Positions 55,077 to 63,786 are shown, counted from the first letter of the stretch. The stretch is 64,000 nucleotides of DNA from Pseudalkalibacillus hwajinpoensis (GCF_015234585.1 NZ_JADFCM010000001.1:372001-436000), one strand, 5' to 3'. Made by a program: numbers and translations. The notes: a model not told the origin generated them from the sequence alone.

Positions 55077-56219
55077 ATGAATGTATTAATCGCAGGGGTC
55101 CCCAAAAAAATATCAAGTGGTGTTCGTACTCACACACATTCACTAAGGTCAGGTTTAGAAGAAAATGGTGTGGAAACTTCATACTTATCTTCTTACCCAC
55201 AACGTATGGATAAATTATTAACTTCAGTGCCCTATAGATTATTAAATATGGCTGATAAGAATGCTGCTTTCAATTGGAAGTTTAAATCATTGAATCAATA
55301 TGTCTATAAAAAAAAGATAAACAAAACCTTTAACAATTTTCAAGTAATAAACATTCAATCTGTGGATTGGTTTTATAGTATTAATTCTTTGTTGGAAAAT
55401 AAAGATGTTGGAATTGTGTTAACTATACACGGTGCGTACGCTGATCAGTTAAAAGCAAAGGGGTATAACGAAAAGACTATAGAAAGAGTCTTAAATTTAG
55501 AAAGAGAAGCTTTTCGGTCTGTTAAAGCATTAGTTGCTGTAAGTCCTAAGACAGCTGAGTATGTTACTGAAATTTCTGGACGAAATGATGTTCAAATAAT
55601 TCCTAATGGTATTATTACTGACACTCAAAAATTAGAAAAGAATGTAGATTATACCGAGAAAATAAAGTGCGTATTTGTTGGTAGTCTTATAAAATATAAA
55701 GGAGTACATATAGCAATTGAAGCTATATCAAAAGCTAATTCTAGGGGTATAGATGTCTCACTTGACATCATTGGTGATGGACCAGAAAGAAAAGCTCTTT
55801 ATAGCCTTGCAAAGGAATTAGGGATTGAAAACAAAATTAACTTTCTAGGAATGTTACCTCAACAAGATGTTCGAAAAAAGCTATCTTATTATCATATATC
55901 TTTAATTCCCTCTATTCCATATGGGGAAAAGGGGGAAGAGTCCTTTCCATACTCATGTTTGGAATCTATGTATAGTGGCTTGATAACAATAGCCTCAAAT
56001 GTAGGTGGATTATCAAAAATTGTTTCAAATGGTCATGATGGTTTTTTAGTAGAGCATAGTAAGCCAGGCGAAATCAGTGAAATAATTGAAAGGTATTATA
56101 AATTCCCTGAAAAATTCATTCAAGTAAAAAAGCATGCTAGGGAAAATATTAGTAGTAATTATTCAGCATCAGCTATGGCAGAGAGATATTTATACGTTTA
56201 TGAATCACTTCTTAAATAG
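55077..56219 (+). CDS. Glycosyltransferase family 4
   Basis: 380-aa GT-B enzyme: KISSGVRTHTHSLRSGLEEN at the N-terminus, then CVFVGSLIKYKGVHIAIEAI, IIGDGPERKALYSLAKELGI and the donor motif region GEESFPYSCLESMYSGLITI. AAAAGGTG precedes the ATG. Likely adds a sugar of the locus 2 repeat. Confidence 0.9.
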   Translation: MNVLIAGVPKKISSGVRTHTHSLRSGLEENGVETSYLSSYPQRMDKLLTSVPYRLLNMADKNAAFNWKFKSLNQYVYKKKINKTFNNFQVINIQSVDWFYSINSLLENKDVGIVLTIHGAYADQLKAKGYNEKTIERVLNLEREAFRSVKALVAVSPKTAEYVTEISGRNDVQIIPNGIITDTQKLEKNVDYTEKIKCVFVGSLIKYKGVHIAIEAISKANSRGIDVSLDIIGDGPERKALYSLAKELGIENKINFLGMLPQQDVRKKLSYYHISLIPSIPYGEKGEESFPYSCLESMYSGLITIASNVGGLSKIVSNGHDGFLVEHSKPGEISEIIERYYKFPEKFIQVKKHARENISSNYSASAMAERYLYVYESLLK

Positions 56220-56262
56220 AATGAGTATAAAATAGTCGTTATTAGCGAAAGGAATTTTTATA

Positions 56263-56967
56263 TTGAATAGTAATAAACCCTTAGTAGTCGAGTTAAACGG
56301 TATACCAGGTAGTGGTAAAACCTCTACTGTGAAAGAATTGTTTCATAACTTAGAAAAAAGAGGATTAAAAGTACTAATTCTAAGGGATGTTTATTTTTAC
56401 AAGGAAAAGAAAACGTCGAGCAAATTATTGGTAACTTTGAAAGCTATTTTTTCTTTTACTCTGTTAAAAAATAATATGTTAACTATTAAGTTTTTACTAC
56501 TCTTTCCATTCAATCTTTCAAGGTTATTATTCGCTCTAAGGTTAATTAAATTAAATTATCAATTATTAAGAGTATATGAAAGTGAAAATTGTGACATAAT
56601 TCTTCTTGAAGAAGGTTTACTACAGTATACTGCTAATATTCCCCATGTAGATTCTTTCGATAATAAAACTACTTTAAACAAATTACTAAAGAATATGACC
56701 TTCCCTTATAAAAATATGTTATTAATAAACTGTGATTTGAATTTAAAGGAATCGGTAAAAAGGATATATAATCGGGGATTAAAAAATCGTAGATTTGATG
56801 TTATGGAAGAGCAAGAACTCTTGACCGGATTAAAGAAAAACCAAGAGTTTTTTGGTTATATGAGAGAAATTTGTAAGCATAAAGATAGTATAAGTTTAAA
56901 CATGTCTTGCGAACTTAATTATAATGTTGACATAGTGGTAAATAAAATTTCACAAAAATTAAGTTGA
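56263..56967 (+). CDS. P-loop kinase of the thymidylate-kinase-like group, EPS locus 2
   Basis: 234-aa protein with Walker A NGIPGSGKTSTVKEL (about residues 12-26) and a LKNRRFDVMEEQELLTGLKK lid-like region. It resembles deoxynucleoside/thymidylate kinase-like proteins found in some polysaccharide clusters, where the substrate may be a sugar or lipid rather than a nucleotide. The start is TTG with AAAGGAAT about 12 bases upstream. Last gene of the AT-rich block. Confidence 0.7.
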   Translation: MNSNKPLVVELNGIPGSGKTSTVKELFHNLEKRGLKVLILRDVYFYKEKKTSSKLLVTLKAIFSFTLLKNNMLTIKFLLLFPFNLSRLLFALRLIKLNYQLLRVYESENCDIILLEEGLLQYTANIPHVDSFDNKTTLNKLLKNMTFPYKNMLLINCDLNLKESVKRIYNRGLKNRRFDVMEEQELLTGLKKNQEFFGYMREICKHKDSISLNMSCELNYNVDIVVNKISQKLS

Positions 56968-57152
56968 CGAAGCGAAAAGAGTAAATTCAGAATTGTCAAT
57001 AAGTATATGTGATGTGGTTTGTTAAATAGGAATATACTTTAGTTTTTATTGGAGTATCAGAAGTTATAGAGCGTTCTCGGAGGCTTATGTTAATAAATTT
57101 GCTTTTGACCTTATTACTGAGTGTCTCCAAATATTTGGATTTCAACATTGAA

Positions 57153-57190
57153 AAAGTGCATAATAATTTTATTATTATGCACTTTACAGC
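57153..57190 (+). terminator. Terminator downstream of EPS locus 2
   Basis: Perfect 15-bp stem AAAGTGCATAATAAT/ATTATTATGCACTTT with a three-base loop, about 190 bases after the kinase stop. Confidence 0.75.
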
Positions 57191-57554
57191 TTTTACTACA
57201 TTTTTTGGATTGAAATTGTAAGATGTATCTTGCGTGTTTTAGAGTGTCAAGCTGAATGCAATTATATTCAATCATTAATTATTTGGGAGAAATAAGATAT
57301 TTCTGCAACCGTCAGCTTAGGTACAAAAAATCTAAAGTGATAAATGTCAATTATGGACATAGTGTACGGTAGTAGTAGTTTCGATTATTTAAGAAATTGA
57401 CTTCTCTAATAATTATAGCTATTTTTAGAAAGGTATATTTCACAAAAAATATTAAACTAAAATCATTCACCTACCTAATGAGTATTAGATTTAAACTTAA
57501 CAGTTGAAAACTGTAAATTTAAATCTAATGTTGATAATGTTTTTTTAACTTCAT

Positions 57555-57677
57555 CTAACATCTTTTGAGATGGTAAATTGCTTTCATTAATAGTTTACTT
57601 TTTAATTTTTCTTCTAGGCAGTCATTAGCTAAGTTTAATAAATAGTTTTTTCTCAATAAATGAAAAGTTTTAATCAA
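57555..57677 (-). CDS. Possible small protein or gene remnant
   Basis: A 40-codon frame on the minus strand: TTG start after AGGAGGGGATTTGTC, opening MIKTFHLLRKNYLLNLANDC. It stops at 57555, but another frame continues as SNLPSQKMLDEVKKTLSTLD to about 57478, so this may be a frameshifted gene of about 65 codons. No family recognised. Confidence 0.3.
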   Translation of the reverse strand: MIKTFHLLRKNYLLNLANDCLEEKLKSKLLMKAIYHLKRC

Positions 57678-57889
57678 GACAAATCCCCTCCTAATATATT
57701 GATTTTATTTTAACTAAGGAATGTAAATTATCGGTTAAATGAGCATTAAAATATTATGAATAATTACGAGATCAGAATCGTGGTATAACTTTCCGAAAAC
57801 TTTATGGGGATAACAATAGATGTAGTGTATAAGATTAAGTATGGGAATTCACAAATAATTATTCACTATATCTAGTAGTTCCTTAAAAC

Positions 57890-57913
57890 GGACATGGGGC
57901 AAGGTTCCCATCC
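57890..57913. repeat. Degenerate REP-like element, family B
   Basis: GGACATGGGGCAAGGTTCCC and flanks form a short inverted repeat. It resembles the GGGACA...TGTCCC elements at 62963 and 63136. Confidence 0.5.
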
Positions 57914-58164
57914 TATTATTAAAAAGGAGTCGATGGTGCTCCTGACTTTTCAAATTACCGCCATTCTCTCAACTTTTGCTTTTAAGTATCATTGAGAAAG
58001 TATTCATGAGGCTATCTAAAATATTGAATTTAGAATTTAATTTGGATATTTAGAGGCGTAAATTGTTCTATTCAGTAGTATTAATTCAAGGATAGATTTA
58101 TTTATAGTTAAAAAACTCAAATTACATATGTGTCACATATATTAAGCGAACGGGGGACTTACTT

Positions 58165-59052
58165 ATGAAAGTGAAAAAGGCAATTATACCTGCAGCAGGA
58201 CTAGGAACTAGATTTTTACCAGCTACAAAAGCACAGCCAAAAGAAATGCTTCCAATCGTAGATAAACCAACGATTCAGTATATTGTGGAAGAAGCAGTAG
58301 CTGCAGGAATTGAAGATATTATCATTGTAAGTGGTCGTGGAAAACGAGCAATTGAAGATCACTTTGATAAGTCTTATGAATTAGAAGAGACACTAACAAA
58401 GAAGCAGAAAGATAAGATGCTTGAAGAGGTGAAGGGGATCTCCAACCTTGCGAACATTCATTATATTCGTCAGAAAGAACCAAAAGGATTGGGACATGCG
58501 ATTGGGTGTGCGAGTCGTTTTATAGGAGATGAGCCATTTGCTGTGTTATTAGGTGATGATATTGTGCGTTCTGAAACACCATGTATTAAACAATTAATGG
58601 ATGTGTTTGATCGTTATAGAAGTTCTGTGGTTGGTGTTCAGCAAGTAGCCGAACAGGATGTTTCAAAGTATGGTGTGATTGCACCTAAAGGTAGTGAGTT
58701 AGAAGAGAGAACGCTTCCTGTTGAGACACTGGTTGAAAAGCCGGCAGTTGAAGATGCTCCTTCAAATTACGCGATTTTAGGGCGTTATATACTTACTCCT
58801 GAAATTTTTGAGATTCTTGAGACATTGCCAACTGGTGCTGGTGGTGAAGTGCAGTTGACGGATGCGATTAAAGTGTTGAATGAGTCGCATGCGGTGTTGG
58901 CTCATGAATTTACTGGTGAGAGGTATGATGTAGGGGATAAGTTTGGATTTATTAAAGCGACTGTTGATTTTGCTCTTAAGAGAGAAGATCTTCAGGGTGA
59001 AGTGATGGCGTATTTGAAGAGTGTTGTGGAGAAGGAATTGGCTTATAATTAA
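58165..59052 (+). CDS. galU: UTP--glucose-1-phosphate uridylyltransferase GalU/GtaB
   Basis: 295-aa enzyme making UDP-glucose for polysaccharides and teichoic acid. N-terminal [20 protein letters not shown] (residues 5-24), [17 protein letters not shown] and VGVQQV, then EKPA and [10 protein letters not shown] are diagnostic. RBS GAACGGGGGA before ATG. A single-gene unit, separated from the EPS locus by 1.2 kb, and its base composition is closer to the core genome than its neighbours. Confidence 0.97.
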   Translation: MKVKKAIIPAAGLGTRFLPATKAQPKEMLPIVDKPTIQYIVEEAVAAGIEDIIIVSGRGKRAIEDHFDKSYELEETLTKKQKDKMLEEVKGISNLANIHYIRQKEPKGLGHAIGCASRFIGDEPFAVLLGDDIVRSETPCIKQLMDVFDRYRSSVVGVQQVAEQDVSKYGVIAPKGSELEERTLPVETLVEKPAVEDAPSNYAILGRYILTPEIFEILETLPTGAGGEVQLTDAIKVLNESHAVLAHEFTGERYDVGDKFGFIKATVDFALKREDLQGEVMAYLKSVVEKELAYN

Positions 59053-59198
59053 TCGAACTAAAGAGATGAGTTGAGGGTAGTGACATGTTCCAAAAGCTGA
59101 CTCACAAAAAGGTCCAGAATTACAACATTTCAGATATCAAATCAGTATGAGATTATAGATAGTTCAATTTCGGAGCCATTCTTTAATATAGTTTCTGA

Positions 59199-59225
59199 GA
59201 ATCACGGGGACGTTTCTCGTGATTC
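59199..59225. repeat. REP-like element, family C copy 1
   Basis: Inverted repeat GAATCACG/CGTGATTC separated by 11 bases that include ACGTTTCT. Related copies at 62083-62109 and 62876-62899 keep the ACGGTTCT-GTGATT half. Confidence 0.7.
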
Positions 59226-59282
59226 ACTCTCTAAACGTGTGAAGATCTGCTTGAATCTATCTTCTATATCAAAACTCTAAGG

Positions 59283-59316
59283 AGTGCTAATTATTATTTT
59301 GATTAGCACTTCTTTT
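59283..59316 (+). terminator. Probable terminator downstream of galU
   Basis: 9-bp stem AGTGCTAAT/ATTAGCACT with a ten-base loop followed by TCTTTT. Confidence 0.65.
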
Positions 59317-59401
59317 ATATATAAGATGGACTTATAAGAAGAATTCTCACGATGATTTTAGGTTGTGAGCTCCCAAAAGCTGTTTACTGTGTCGAATATA
59401 T

Positions 59402-59950
59402 TTATTCTTCTTCATCTTCAGATCGTGGAATGTAAGTGTACTTATATTCCTTGGTTATTCTCTTCGCAAGGTATTCAAATCCTTCACCATAATATTTGTT
59501 ATTGGATAGTCTTCGCTGTGCTATGTATGGTGTTACTAAGTGGTGAAGGCGAACTATGGATGGTCCTGAAGCGCTTTTGAAGATCCATAGAGGTAAAAAA
59601 CCTTTCTTCACCATCATTCCCCAGAAATGAAAAAAGGAACATATTAGTGTTGCAGCTTCAGGATCAAGATCAACCCCCTTGTTTTCACTTTCATAAATGT
59701 TATGCCTGGCTTTTGTCATTTCTGGTGTATCACCCTGTTGGAAATACTCCCTTATGGCTTCGAAGTTTGCCACTCGTTTTGTTGACAGACTCATTAGAAT
59801 ACCTGAAACCCCAGAAGCTATTGCAGCTATTCCCACTAATGTACTCAGTCTCACCTCTTGAGACAGCGAAGATACTTCCTCCTGAAAAAATAATAAGCTT
59901 AGTAGAACACTTAAGGTTATCAGAGTGTAAGCAATAATTCTCTTATTCAC
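59402..59950 (-). CDS. Membrane protein of unknown function (DUF4760-like)
   Basis: 182 aa on the minus strand with two N-terminal membrane helices (about residues 5-22 and 36-54), then a soluble domain with EAIREYFQQGDTPEMTKARH, EAATLICSFFHFWGMMVKKG and GPSIVRLHHLVTPYIAQRR. The soluble part recalls DUF4760-type proteins, whose role is unknown. An unrelated membrane protein of similar layout lies at 62269. GGAGAATGATG precedes the start. Confidence 0.65.
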   Translation of the reverse strand: MNKRIIAYTLITLSVLLSLLFFQEEVSSLSQEVRLSTLVGIAAIASGVSGILMSLSTKRVANFEAIREYFQQGDTPEMTKARHNIYESENKGVDLDPEAATLICSFFHFWGMMVKKGFLPLWIFKSASGPSIVRLHHLVTPYIAQRRLSNNKYYGEGFEYLAKRITKEYKYTYIPRSEDEEE

Positions 59951-60032
59951 ATCATTCTCCTTTTAAGGTAAAATCTTCTATCTTCTATTCTAATACTTTG
60001 ATAAATTAAAGTTAATAGAGAATGAGAGGAAA

Positions 60033-60698
60033 ATGAATTTAATGGATAACATTGTAATCTTTGGATCAGGTGGTCATAGTAAAGTAGTCATTGATATTGT
60101 TGAGAAAGAAGGTCGCTATAATATAGTGGGACTCGTTGACCCATTTCAACCAATTGGAAAAGAAGTATTGGGGTACGAAGTGATTGGTGATTTACAAGAT
60201 TTAATAGAAATGAATGAAACTGTGCTAGGTGGAATAGTAGCAATGGGAGATAACTGGAAAAGATATGAGACAGTAAAAAGAATACAGGAACTTCTTCCTA
60301 CGTTTTATTTTGTAAAAGCTATACACCCATCTGCACAGATTGGCAAAAATGTAACGATCGGAAATGGAACAGTTGTGATGGCGAATACAGTAATTAATAG
60401 TCACACTAGTATCAGAGATCATTGCATTATTAATACGAAGTCTTCGATCGATCATGACGGATGTCTACATAACTTTGTCACAATAGCCCCAGGTGCAACG
60501 TTAGCTGGCTCAGTCTCGATTGGTGATCATTCAGTAATATCAATAGGTGCGACTGTCATTCATAATCGGAACATAGGTAGGCATACCGTAATCGGAGCAG
60601 GATCAACTGTCTTACACGATATCGACTCTTATGTGGTAGCTTATGGTACTCCTGCTAAATCTATTAGGGAGAGAAAAGAAGGGGAACCTTACTTGTAA
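60033..60698 (+). CDS. NeuD/PglD-like sugar O-acyltransferase
   Basis: 221 aa. An N-terminal Rossmann-like part begins IVIFGSGGHSKVVIDIVEKE, and the rest is a left-handed beta-helix of hexapeptide repeats (VTIGNGTVVMANTVINSHTS, then IDHDGCLHNFVTIAPGATLA) with the catalytic His in SSIDHD. Family members N- or O-acetylate nucleotide-activated amino sugars or sialic acids. It may modify a sugar of one of the EPS products. It stands alone in AT-rich DNA with AGAGGAAA before its ATG. Confidence 0.9.
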   Translation: MNLMDNIVIFGSGGHSKVVIDIVEKEGRYNIVGLVDPFQPIGKEVLGYEVIGDLQDLIEMNETVLGGIVAMGDNWKRYETVKRIQELLPTFYFVKAIHPSAQIGKNVTIGNGTVVMANTVINSHTSIRDHCIINTKSSIDHDGCLHNFVTIAPGATLAGSVSIGDHSVISIGATVIHNRNIGRHTVIGAGSTVLHDIDSYVVAYGTPAKSIRERKEGEPYL

Positions 60699-60826
60699 GC
60701 AATGCGGTAGTGTTACCCCTGGATATAGAAACGTTTTGCTAATCCTTATAGACTAAAATCAATTTAATATAAAATTAGTTTTTTATACCTAATCCAAGTG
60801 AAAAGTAGTAAGGGAGGAATATATGT

Positions 60827-61066
60827 ATGGCCGAGAGATATTCTCTAAATGAACAGACTCTCCAATTCATCTTAGAATTTGAAAAAGGTGTTGAAGCTCG
60901 TAAGTCTTACACTACTCAAGAATTAGTTGATCAGTTTATATCTTCAACTTATCATAGAGTGCAATTTGATTCTTATAAGAAAACTCCAAACAGTTCAATG
61001 TGGTATGCAATAAGACGTAGTAATAAGTGGGTAAGGGTGGAGAATGGTACGTATATGAAAAAGTAA
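60827..61066 (+). CDS. Small hypothetical protein (79 aa)
   Basis: 79 aa, soluble, with LQFILEFEKGVEARKSYTTQ, then ELVDQFISSTYHRVQFDSYK and IRRSNKWVRVENGTYMKK at the C-terminus. The compact alpha-beta pattern recalls small winged-helix-like proteins, but I do not recognise it. Good GGGAGGAAT before ATG. Confidence 0.6.
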   Translation: MAERYSLNEQTLQFILEFEKGVEARKSYTTQELVDQFISSTYHRVQFDSYKKTPNSSMWYAIRRSNKWVRVENGTYMKK

Positions 61067-61240
61067 AAAAATCAAGAAGACGGTGCCTTGAGTTAGGGAC
61101 AATAGTAGTGCGCTACGTACTTGTGTTGAATTCTGAGTCAATATAATTGTCCAGCTGATATTCAGTAAATTACTTAACTTGTTTCTAGTGATATATGAGG
61201 TCATCCTCAAGTGAGCCTATTCTAAAAAAGGAGAATGTTA

Positions 61241-62008
61241 GTGAGTACGGGAAAAGAAAGTAGGAACATTCTAGCACGATATATAAAAAACGAACCCCAA
61301 GTTACCATCCCAATTTTGACTTCGGCTGTGTTTATCGGTGCTTTAATCAATAAAAAAGGTTATTTTGATTATCATAATATCCCTATTAGCTATGTGGATT
61401 TTAACATCTTTCAGTTTTTTGTAAATGATATGCTAGTTATCATATTAACTGGATTATTTTTATTATTATTATGTGGGTTAATTTATTTAATAGGTGAAAT
61501 TGCTATTAGCAGAAGAGAAGTATTAGAAACCAATAATTTGTACTCAACAAAAGAATCCAAAGTTATTTCAAAAAATAACATTAAAGATGACTTTGCAATC
61601 ATGATAATCATATTAATTGATATATTTGTGGGTTTCGCAATAATTTTCTATTTGGATAAAATAAGCTGGGTTTTCTTGTTTATGATTTTAATTTTTGTTA
61701 CGTTTATTCCTTTATTTTATTGCCTTATTATAAAACGATTTTATGCTATAGCATTACTCACAATATCACTTCAATTCTTAATAATATGTTATATATCAGG
61801 ATACATGAATGGAAAAGTAACTGTTCTTGATATTGCTTGTGTGGAAGGTGAAAAATTCAAAGTGATAGATTATTATGACGACAAATATATTTTAAAACCC
61901 ACAAAGGATAAAAGCGAATATTTTAAAGTCAGTAATCTTAATAATTCCCCTGTGAGTGTATTTAATACTAGGGAAGTAAATGATATTTCCTGTAATAGTT
62001 CTAAGTAA
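61241..62008 (+). CDS. Multi-pass membrane protein of unknown function
   Basis: 255 aa with about four to five hydrophobic segments (near residues 24-36, 58-88, 120-145, 147-165 and 168-185), then a soluble C-terminal domain rich in Lys and Asp after about residue 195. No motif recognised. GTG 61241 is chosen because AAAAGGAGA ends seven bases before it; an ATG at 61235 overlaps that site. Confidence 0.6.
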   Translation: MSTGKESRNILARYIKNEPQVTIPILTSAVFIGALINKKGYFDYHNIPISYVDFNIFQFFVNDMLVIILTGLFLLLLCGLIYLIGEIAISRREVLETNNLYSTKESKVISKNNIKDDFAIMIIILIDIFVGFAIIFYLDKISWVFLFMILIFVTFIPLFYCLIIKRFYAIALLTISLQFLIICYISGYMNGKVTVLDIACVEGEKFKVIDYYDDKYILKPTKDKSEYFKVSNLNNSPVSVFNTREVNDISCNSSK

Positions 62009-62082
62009 TGTGGGATCAGTGGTTGCAGTGTTCGTGAATTATTTCAATGTTGATATAGATTTCATAAATGTAAGTCAAAAAT

Positions 62083-62109
62083 GAATGACGGGTACGGTTC
62101 TTGTGATTC
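62083..62109. repeat. REP-like element, family C copy 2
   Basis: GAATGACG and TGTGATTC separated by 11 bases that include TACGGTTCT; imperfect arms compared with the copy at 59199. Confidence 0.55.
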
Positions 62110-62268
62110 ACTTCAGAGTTATGCGAGGAGTCTAATCGTTCTATTGGTTGTAAAACTGATTTTTTCTGTTTTGTGTAAGAAGGTGAATTAGCAGAACCGG
62201 CTCGATTATTCTAGTTTAGGGTTTAAAATTGAGCGAAATTATATACAAAAGTAATGAGGTGTAATTTG

Positions 62269-62877
62269 TTGGGAGCATATAAAAAGAAAGCATTATCGTT
62301 ATTTTTAATAGTTATGGTTTTCATTACATTAATGATAGCATTGCATTGGAAATACAATATAAGTTTAGAAACAATTATACAGGTTATTGGATCTATGTTT
62401 GGCATACTAATTGGTAGTTATTTGACTGGAAGATATGCAGTTAATTCAGTAAGAGAGCAAATTAGTCACAATGAACAGCAAAAAAGAGATGAGATCGAAA
62501 GCAGACAAAGTAAGTATAATATCTTTTTACGCATTCATTTAAATCTTATTCGAAATGAAGCAAAGAGTATTAATTCCTTTATGAATCTGAATGCTCACCC
62601 AGTGAACCCATATAACGTGGATCCTTTAGAAAAAGTGGAAAATGCATTTCTAAAAATAAAAGACACAATTAGTTTGCTATTTAGCATTAGTCCTGATTAT
62701 ATATCTGAAGATAACTATAGGCTTTTGGGTGAAGTTAACAATAAAATTTATGAAACAGAAAGAGCATATGAGGGTTTTTTAGCTACAGAAGAGGAAGAGC
62801 AAAGAAGTCATTTTGATGAAGTTAAGAAATTATCGAATCAATTAGAAAATCTAGTGAATGTAGATCATGATGAATGA
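62269..62877 (+). CDS. Membrane protein with coiled-coil-like cytoplasmic part
   Basis: 202 aa with two N-terminal membrane helices (about residues 7-25 and 36-52), then REQISHNEQQKRDEIESRQS, a charged coiled-coil-like stretch, and a helical remainder. TM-TM-coiled-coil proteins of this size are common near defence or envelope genes, but no function is assigned. TTG 62269 (seven bases after GAGGTG) is preferred; TTG 62266 and ATG 62254 are alternatives. The stop abuts a family C repeat. Confidence 0.55.
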   Translation: MGAYKKKALSLFLIVMVFITLMIALHWKYNISLETIIQVIGSMFGILIGSYLTGRYAVNSVREQISHNEQQKRDEIESRQSKYNIFLRIHLNLIRNEAKSINSFMNLNAHPVNPYNVDPLEKVENAFLKIKDTISLLFSISPDYISEDNYRLLGEVNNKIYETERAYEGFLATEEEEQRSHFDEVKKLSNQLENLVNVDHDE

Positions 62878-62899
62878 ATTACGGACGGTTCTCGTGATT
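62876..62899. repeat. REP-like element, family C copy 3
   Basis: GAATTACGGACGGTTCTCGT followed by GATT. It overlaps the stop codon of the upstream membrane protein gene. Confidence 0.5.
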
Positions 62900-62962
62900 A
62901 TATATAGAAATAACAGTGTGTATAAATCGATGGATTAGACCCAGCACTGGAGGGACATGGGA

Positions 62963-62989
62963 GGGACATGGGGACAGGTTCCTTGTCCC
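62963..62989. repeat. REP-like element, family B copy
   Basis: GGGACATGGGGACAGGTTCC then TTGTCCC: direct GGGACA units and an inverted TGTCCC. Flanked by CACTGG (62945-62950) and CCAGTG (62992-62997), giving a nested stem. Confidence 0.65.
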
Positions 62990-63033
62990 AACCAGTGAAG
63001 AAGGAGATAGGATAGACCCACCTCTGTCATTTA

Positions 63034-63073
63034 TTTGATCCACTTAGGACAAGAAAATGATCCACTTGTGCCA
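63034..63073. repeat. Pair of 18-base direct repeats
   Basis: TTTGATCCACTTAGGACA (63034-63051) and AATGATCCACTTGTGCCA (63056-63073), 22 bases apart. Repeated GATCCACTT-like blocks occur at the ends of some IS21-family elements; no transposase is present. Confidence 0.35.
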
Positions 63074-63135
63074 TAAGTGAACCACTATCAATAATGATAG
63101 TGGCTTTAATCTTCATTTTGCAGGTAGGGAAATAA

Positions 63136-63162
63136 GGGACACGGGGACAGGTACCTCGTCCC
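63136..63162. repeat. REP-like element, family B copy
   Basis: GGGACACGGGGACAGGTACC then TCGTCCC. Same plan as the copy at 62963, with a GGTACC centre. Confidence 0.65.
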
Positions 63163-63216
63163 ACTGGATCTGTTCAAGTAAGCGAAATATTATACGCTGA
63201 AGAAGTAATGAAGGAA

Positions 63217-63258
63217 ACCCACTGAGTTGGCTGATGCAGCCGCTTGGTGGGCTTTTTT
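63217..63258 (+). terminator. Terminator-like stem without an obvious gene
   Basis: ACCCACTGAGTTGGCT and AGCCGCTTGGTGGGC form an imperfect stem followed by six Ts. It may be left over from a lost gene. Confidence 0.55.
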
Positions 63259-63348
63259 GTTGTTATGAAATGTTTTATTTTGAGACAGGCCTTTTTATTG
63301 ATATGGTAAAATTATCAAAAAATTATGATTTATGATGGGGAATAGATA

Positions 63349-63498
63349 ATGAATGAAACGATCAAACATACTCCAAATGATATACAAAATATTAAAGTCC
63401 CTAAAGATGAAGCAGCTAAACTCATTAAACATTATGCTATCCAATATAGGAGGGACATGGAGACCGGTTTCTCTTCTCACCAGAAATCGCGGCATTAG
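63349..63498 (+). pseudogene. Small gene whose 3' part is a REP-like element
   Basis: 49-codon frame with GATGGGGAATAGATA before ATG. The first 34 codons look like ordinary coding sequence (MNETIKHTPNDIQNIKVPKD, then EAAKLIKHYAI). Codons from about 35 onward (RRDMETGF...) are read from the family B repeat at 63452-63480. I infer that a repeat replaced or truncated the original C-terminus. Confidence 0.45.
63452..63480. repeat. Degenerate REP-like element, family B copy
   Basis: GGGACATGGAGACCGGTTTC then TCTTCTCAC. Internal palindrome GAGACCGGTTTC, inside the small reading frame at 63349. Confidence 0.5.
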
Positions 63499-63786
63499 TA
63501 ATACAGTAATACTTCAGTAATTGTAGAAAGGTTATGATTATGTCTGCAGTGTTGATCTATTAGTTATCTGCTGTGACAAGGCACCTATTTCGGTGTCCCC
63601 CCCAGGAATTACTGAGCTGAAACATGACTATTAAGTTTAATAAGTACATGATTTCCCGACTATTTGCTCATTTTTTATGAAAAATTATTGATTGGAAATA
63701 AATTGAATTGGGTAAATGGTAAGATAGATATCGGGATAAATCCTTTTGTGAAGAGGAATTCATATTGAAGGTATTGAGGTGAAGTC

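Larger units (their letters stand above)
56968..58164. other. 1.2-kb AT-rich gap between EPS locus 2 and galU
   Basis: No substantial gene. It contains a perfect 15-bp terminator (57153-57190), a 12-bp inverted repeat ATTAGATTTAAA/TTTAAATCTAAT at 57484-57529, a weak minus-strand reading frame with a strong ribosome site (57555-57677), and a degenerate REP-like element at 57890-57913. It looks like a decayed region at the end of the EPS locus. Confidence 0.6.
59053..59401. other. Intergenic region after galU
   Basis: No gene seen. It holds a family C palindromic element (59199-59225) and a probable terminator (59283-59316) between galU and the convergent minus-strand gene. Confidence 0.55.
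62900..63348. other. Repeat-rich intergenic region
   Basis: No gene recognised. It holds two family B palindromes (62963 and 63136), two 18-base direct repeats around GATCCACTT (63034-63073), a hairpin CCACTATCA/TGATAGTGG (63082-63103), and a terminator-like stem at 63217-63258. Confidence 0.6.

Noticed and set aside
63061..63490. CRISPR-like array in the repeat-rich region
   Set aside because: The repeats are palindromic, few, of different families and irregularly spaced; no spacer-repeat alternation and no cas genes.
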